A stretch of 64,000 nucleotides of DNA from Desulfoluna butyratoxydans (GTDB taxonomy: Bacteria > Desulfobacterota > Desulfobacteria > Desulfobacterales > Desulfolunaceae): contig NZ_CAADHO010000004.1 of the NCBI RefSeq assembly GCF_900699765.1, positions 463,806-527,805 on the forward strand, in the 5' to 3' direction. Both the position numbers and the translations under genes were made by a program. Shown here piece after piece: positions 61,701 to 64,000 of the stretch; the first letter of the stretch is position 1, and every line of letters starts with the position of its first letter. A model generated the notes under the pieces. It did not search any database, was not told the origin of the DNA, and saw only the letters and a list, made by a program, of their open reading frames with translations.

Positions 61701-62273
61701 CTAATATTGCCTCATAGCATATGGTGCTTGAGCTGGGTGAACAATTTTTCTCCATTGATTGAATGCTATAATAAGAAATGCCGTCCTCATTTGTTCAGCG
61801 GAATCTTCAGGAGAAACCCCACCAATACCACAACCAAATGCTGAACAAACAACATGTTCAAAATTATTTTGTATTGCAACAATCAACGCAGCTCGCAATG
61901 CCAAGTACGGGTTGATAGTATTGGGGATATGGCCTGGAATACGCATTGTCGGAGCATATATCAATGCTGGCCTTTTTTTATTTGGATAAACTGTTAGGGC
62001 CGTTCCAACGGGTAACTCTCCAAAGAAAGTATCTGTAATGTTTTTCTGGACTAATTTTTGAGCCTCCCCATTAAAACTATCATCTATTGCTTTATCGACT
62101 CCACCACCCATATCCCCGAAACTGTTTCCAGCAGTTATAAGAGCATCGCACTTGAATTTGGTAATATCCCCCTCAACAACTGAAACTTCATTTATATCCT
62201 GAAATTCCGCACTAAATGTATCGAGGACTGATGTATTAAGATCGCATATGGTCAATTTCAAGGGGCTCTTCAT
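61701..62273 (-). CDS. macro domain protein
   Basis: About 190 residues. Macro fold with VEGDITKFKCDALITAGNSFGD, then MGGGVDKAI, GELPVGTALTVY and a Gly-rich SAFGCGIGGVSPED loop: the ADP-ribose binding sites of macro domains. Such proteins bind or remove ADP-ribose or related nucleotides. ATG 62273 gives a normal macro N-terminus; an in-frame ATG at 62318 lies in the recombination site region without a ribosome site. Low GC relative to the rest of the window. Probably moved in as an integron cassette with the gene behind it. Confidence 0.75.
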   Translation of the reverse strand: MKSPLKLTICDLNTSVLDTFSAEFQDINEVSVVEGDITKFKCDALITAGNSFGDMGGGVDKAIDDSFNGEAQKLVQKNITDTFFGELPVGTALTVYPNKKRPALIYAPTMRIPGHIPNTINPYLALRAALIVAIQNNFEHVVCSAFGCGIGGVSPEDSAEQMRTAFLIIAFNQWRKIVHPAQAPYAMRQY

Positions 62274-62329
62274 ACTTGATCCAAATTTTTTTATTATTTT
62301 ATGTCGTTTGAAAATCATATTTTATATAG

Positions 62330-62456
62330 CGAGCGCCGTGCTTCACCCGGCGGGCGGGTAGCGCGACTGAGCTTCAAATGTGAAAGCCTTCGGCCGACTG
62401 AGTGGACAGAAAAACCGCACTTGCGCTCGATCGGTGTTCAATCCTTAATGTTAAGC
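62330..62456 (-). repeat. attC-like recombination site of the second cassette
   Basis: On the minus strand R'' is GCTTAAC (62450-62456, overlapping the TAA stop of the gene at 62451). It is the exact complement of GTTAAGC at the start of the same cassette (62791-62797). Inner stems: CGAGCGCAAGTGC and GCACGGCGCTCG. The far R' box before the macro gene is degenerate. Confidence 0.6.
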
Positions 62457-62777
62457 ATTGTCCCATGATGCCTGGACAGAAAATCCGTGAAAGTGAAGAA
62501 TAATTCCCTTACCCATAGTATCTCCGCTACTATACCACTGTTCACTATTTTCATAATTGATATCACCGCCATAATCGATGCGACCAAATCTGTAGCCTTG
62601 GTTATTGAGAGTCTCTATCATCGATTCGATTTTATCAATTAATACCCGTGATATATGATCTCGTCCATTTGTTTTTGTAGATTCAAAGAACGAAATTAAT
62701 TCCTGATTAAGCTCTTTTTGGAACTTGAGAATTAGTGAGTATCTTTCTTCTGAATTTAGTCCTTTTAAATTCATCAT
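62451..62777 (-). CDS. hypothetical cassette protein, 108 residues
   Basis: 108 residues, soluble, no recognised family. The N-terminal half is helical and charged (ERYSLILKFQKELNQELISF); the second half has YRFGRIDYGGDINYENSEQW and a C-terminal HFHGFSVQASWDNA. The compact cassette layout (14 bases from the recombination boundary to the ATG, stop inside the next site) marks it as an integron cassette gene. Confidence 0.6.
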   Translation of the reverse strand: MMNLKGLNSEERYSLILKFQKELNQELISFFESTKTNGRDHISRVLIDKIESMIETLNNQGYRFGRIDYGGDINYENSEQWYSSGDTMGKGIILHFHGFSVQASWDNA

Positions 62778-62790
62778 ATATATTTCTTAT

Positions 62791-62897
62791 GCTTAACGCG
62801 TGGCTATGCCGACCCAAAAAACTGATAGGGGCAGCTGTTGGTGTTACGAAAGACTTGGCCAGCTTTTTTGGGGCGGCCCTGAGCCAAATTGTTCTAC
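62791..62897 (-). repeat. attC recombination site of the first cassette
   Basis: 107 bp. On the minus strand it runs from R'' GTAGAAC (62891-62897) to R' GTTAAGC (62791-62797), with complementary inner boxes (TTGGCTC and ATAGCC). R'' is the exact complement of the GTTCTAC core at the start of the same cassette (63348-63354), as the integron model demands. Confidence 0.72.
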
Positions 62898-63322
62898 ATA
62901 TAATTTTTATCTGGGTCATCAGGGTGAAGGATGTTAACAACAAAGCCCTTCGAACAATTTAGTTTGCTGATTGCAGATTGAACAATTTCTGATTTCGCGG
63001 CATTAGCTGTCGCATGAAAATACTTTTCAGCACTTTTTGTGTCAATTACATAGTCTGATTTCATAGCACTCGCAATGAGATCAACTTTCGGCCATTCCAT
63101 GTTATCATTGGCTGAAAAATTATAGCTTGGCCAACTAGCTATGTCGTCTTCGTATACCTCTGCACTTTGTAAATCAGATGTAAAAAATGCTGAAAGCTCA
63201 ATCATTCCATTCCAAGGAAATAGACCAATGTCCAAAATAAGTATTTCATCAGAAGATTGAAGGCTCTTTATTGAATTAGCCATTTCATTTGCTAATTTTT
63301 TTGTCCAATCTCTTATATTCAT
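62894..63322 (-). CDS. hypothetical cassette protein, 142 residues
   Basis: 142 residues, soluble and acidic, no known motif. Contains LILDIGLFPWNGMIELSAFF and DDIASWPSYNFSANDNMEWP, then a C-terminal SKGFVVNILHPDDPDK. The general look (about 140 residues, acidic, aromatic-rich) recalls immunity proteins, but this is only an impression. The start lies 26 bases from the cassette boundary; its stop lies inside the attC R'' box. The most promoter-proximal cassette seen. Confidence 0.6.
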   Translation of the reverse strand: MNIRDWTKKLANEMANSIKSLQSSDEILILDIGLFPWNGMIELSAFFTSDLQSAEVYEDDIASWPSYNFSANDNMEWPKVDLIASAMKSDYVIDTKSAEKYFHATANAAKSEIVQSAISKLNCSKGFVVNILHPDDPDKNYM

Positions 63323-63354
63323 TTAATATCCGTAAATATATGTAGTTGTAGAAC

Positions 63355-63660
63355 GTTAAGCTGTGCGGCCGCCGCGACACCGTTCGAATCAACCAACGGC
63401 AAGCTGTAGGCGGTCCATAGAAGTAACTTGTGCACGCCCGGCATGGAGGTGACCCGAAAGTTTAACCGGGAAGTCCTCTATGCGTGAATCCTGCCTACCA
63501 AACAACGGTTTAGCATAAGCACTAGCCTAAGACAAGGGCGGCATCGTGAGGTTCCGTCTGAAGGAGATGGAGCGGAGCGGAATCACGGGCGTCAGCCAGA
63601 ACGACCGAAGGGAGTGGTCACTCTAAAGCAAATCTATGAGCCGACGAACAGACAAACCGG
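63355..63660 (+). other. structured, possibly group II intron-derived sequence
   Basis: Immediately to the right of the array, at GTTAAGC (63355-63361), begins a GC-rich stretch starting TGTGCGGCC. It folds into several hairpins (CCGTT/AACGG; GGCCGCC/GGCGGTCC) and resembles the 5' domain of bacterial group II introns, which start with GTGCG. No reverse transcriptase frame follows, so the intron would be a remnant. Low confidence: the assignment rests on memory of such sequences. Confidence 0.35.
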
Positions 63661-63826
63661 CAGGAGCCAGGGTTTGAGCCGTAGTTCAAGAAAGCCGCTA
63701 CGCGGCAAATCATTCCTCAACCGGCATAGCAAAAATCAATATCCCTGCATACCAGCATATTTAAAACGAAAGAAAAACATCGTAGCCTTCCGGCAACTCA
63801 ACCAATTCTAACCAAAGGAGACTACG

Positions 63827-64000
63827 ATGCACGACTATTATGAAAAATCAATGCGCGCTTTGCAACTGGCAGGTTTGGGAGAAAGCACCCAAAAGGCATA
63901 CACACGCGCTGTTCGTAAGCTTGTCGATTATTGTGGCAAGACGCCTGACAAAATCACGGAAGAAGAAATTGAAGCCTACTTTCTTCATCGACGAAACGTT
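63827..64000 (+). CDS. tyrosine recombinase/integrase, N-terminus, cut by window edge
   Basis: The first 58 residues of a phage-type integrase. ATG 63827 is preceded by AAAGGAG. The helical SAM-like core-binding domain is seen (MRALQLAGLGESTQKAYTRA, then KITEEEIEAYFLHRRNV). The sequence is closer to integrases that travel with IS91-type elements than to integron IntI, although its orientation (away from the cassettes) is the one expected of intI. The catalytic domain is outside the window. Confidence 0.7.
   Translation, partial: MHDYYEKSMRALQLAGLGESTQKAYTRAVRKLVDYCGKTPDKITEEEIEAYFLHRRNV

Noticed and set aside
63614..63811. Short basic open frame of 65 codons before the integrase
   Set aside because: It may be a remnant of an intron-encoded protein, but has no reverse transcriptase motif and no clear ribosome site, so it is not listed as a gene.

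Overview
The window looks like chromosome of a GC-rich, Gram-negative, anaerobic-type bacterium. The best guess is a Desulfobacterota (delta-type) organism such as a butyrate- or organic-acid-using sulfate reducer. The pointers are two PilY1-type pilus tip clusters, two sigma-54 activator systems with matching -24/-12 promoters, a TRAP transporter, a short-chain fatty acid transporter with a CoA-transferase, a mitochondrial/spd-like EF-G, and a thiS-G-H-F-E-C thiamin operon. This assignment is inference from gene content; no rRNA or tRNA gene was seen.

Layout. 1-12.4 kb: two type IV pilus tip clusters around hisC. The first is cut by the window edge (PilY1 end plus a small secreted protein); the second is complete (fimT, pilW, pilV, pilX, pilY1, small secreted protein). 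12.9-21 kb (minus strand): a dicarboxylate/glutamate-type symporter behind a sigma-54 promoter, its likely sensor kinase and sigma-54 activator, then mtaB, mnmA and a NIL-ferredoxin. 21-27 kb (plus): an AtoS/AtoC-like pair, a palindromic activator site, a sigma-54 promoter, atoE, atoD and atoA. 27-31 kb: a small lipoprotein, a His-rich ZnuA-like binding protein, a PAS-PAS-GGDEF cyclase and, on the minus strand, a KaiC-like ATPase. 31-34 kb: fusA with its promoter. 34-39 kb: TPP riboswitch, terminator and thiamin operon. 39.7-42.5 kb: TRAP transporter. 43-48 kb: a large secreted BNR/sortilin-type propeller protein, a PepSY protein and an OprB-like porin. 48.6-51.7 kb (minus): a 1035-residue fusion of a radical SAM enzyme, an ArsM-like methyltransferase and a Cys-rich DUF5714-like module. 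52.3-61 kb: a Lap-type adhesin secretion and c-di-GMP control operon without an adhesin gene. 61.2-63.4 kb: an AT-rich integron-type cassette array on the minus strand. 63.4-64 kb: a structured, possibly group II intron-derived sequence and the start of a tyrosine recombinase.

How the parts fit. Two sensor-activator pairs each sit beside a transport operon carrying a good -24/-12 promoter, so carboxylate uptake seems substrate-induced. Surface biology is prominent: pilus tips, a LapD/LapG-controlled type I secretion system and a diguanylate cyclase point to c-di-GMP-controlled attachment. The mnmA, mtaB and NIL-ferredoxin group forms a sulfur/iron-sulfur tRNA modification unit. The least explained items are the radical SAM/ArsM/DUF5714 fusion, the gene cassettes at the right end and a dispersed palindromic repeat found in four intergenic regions.
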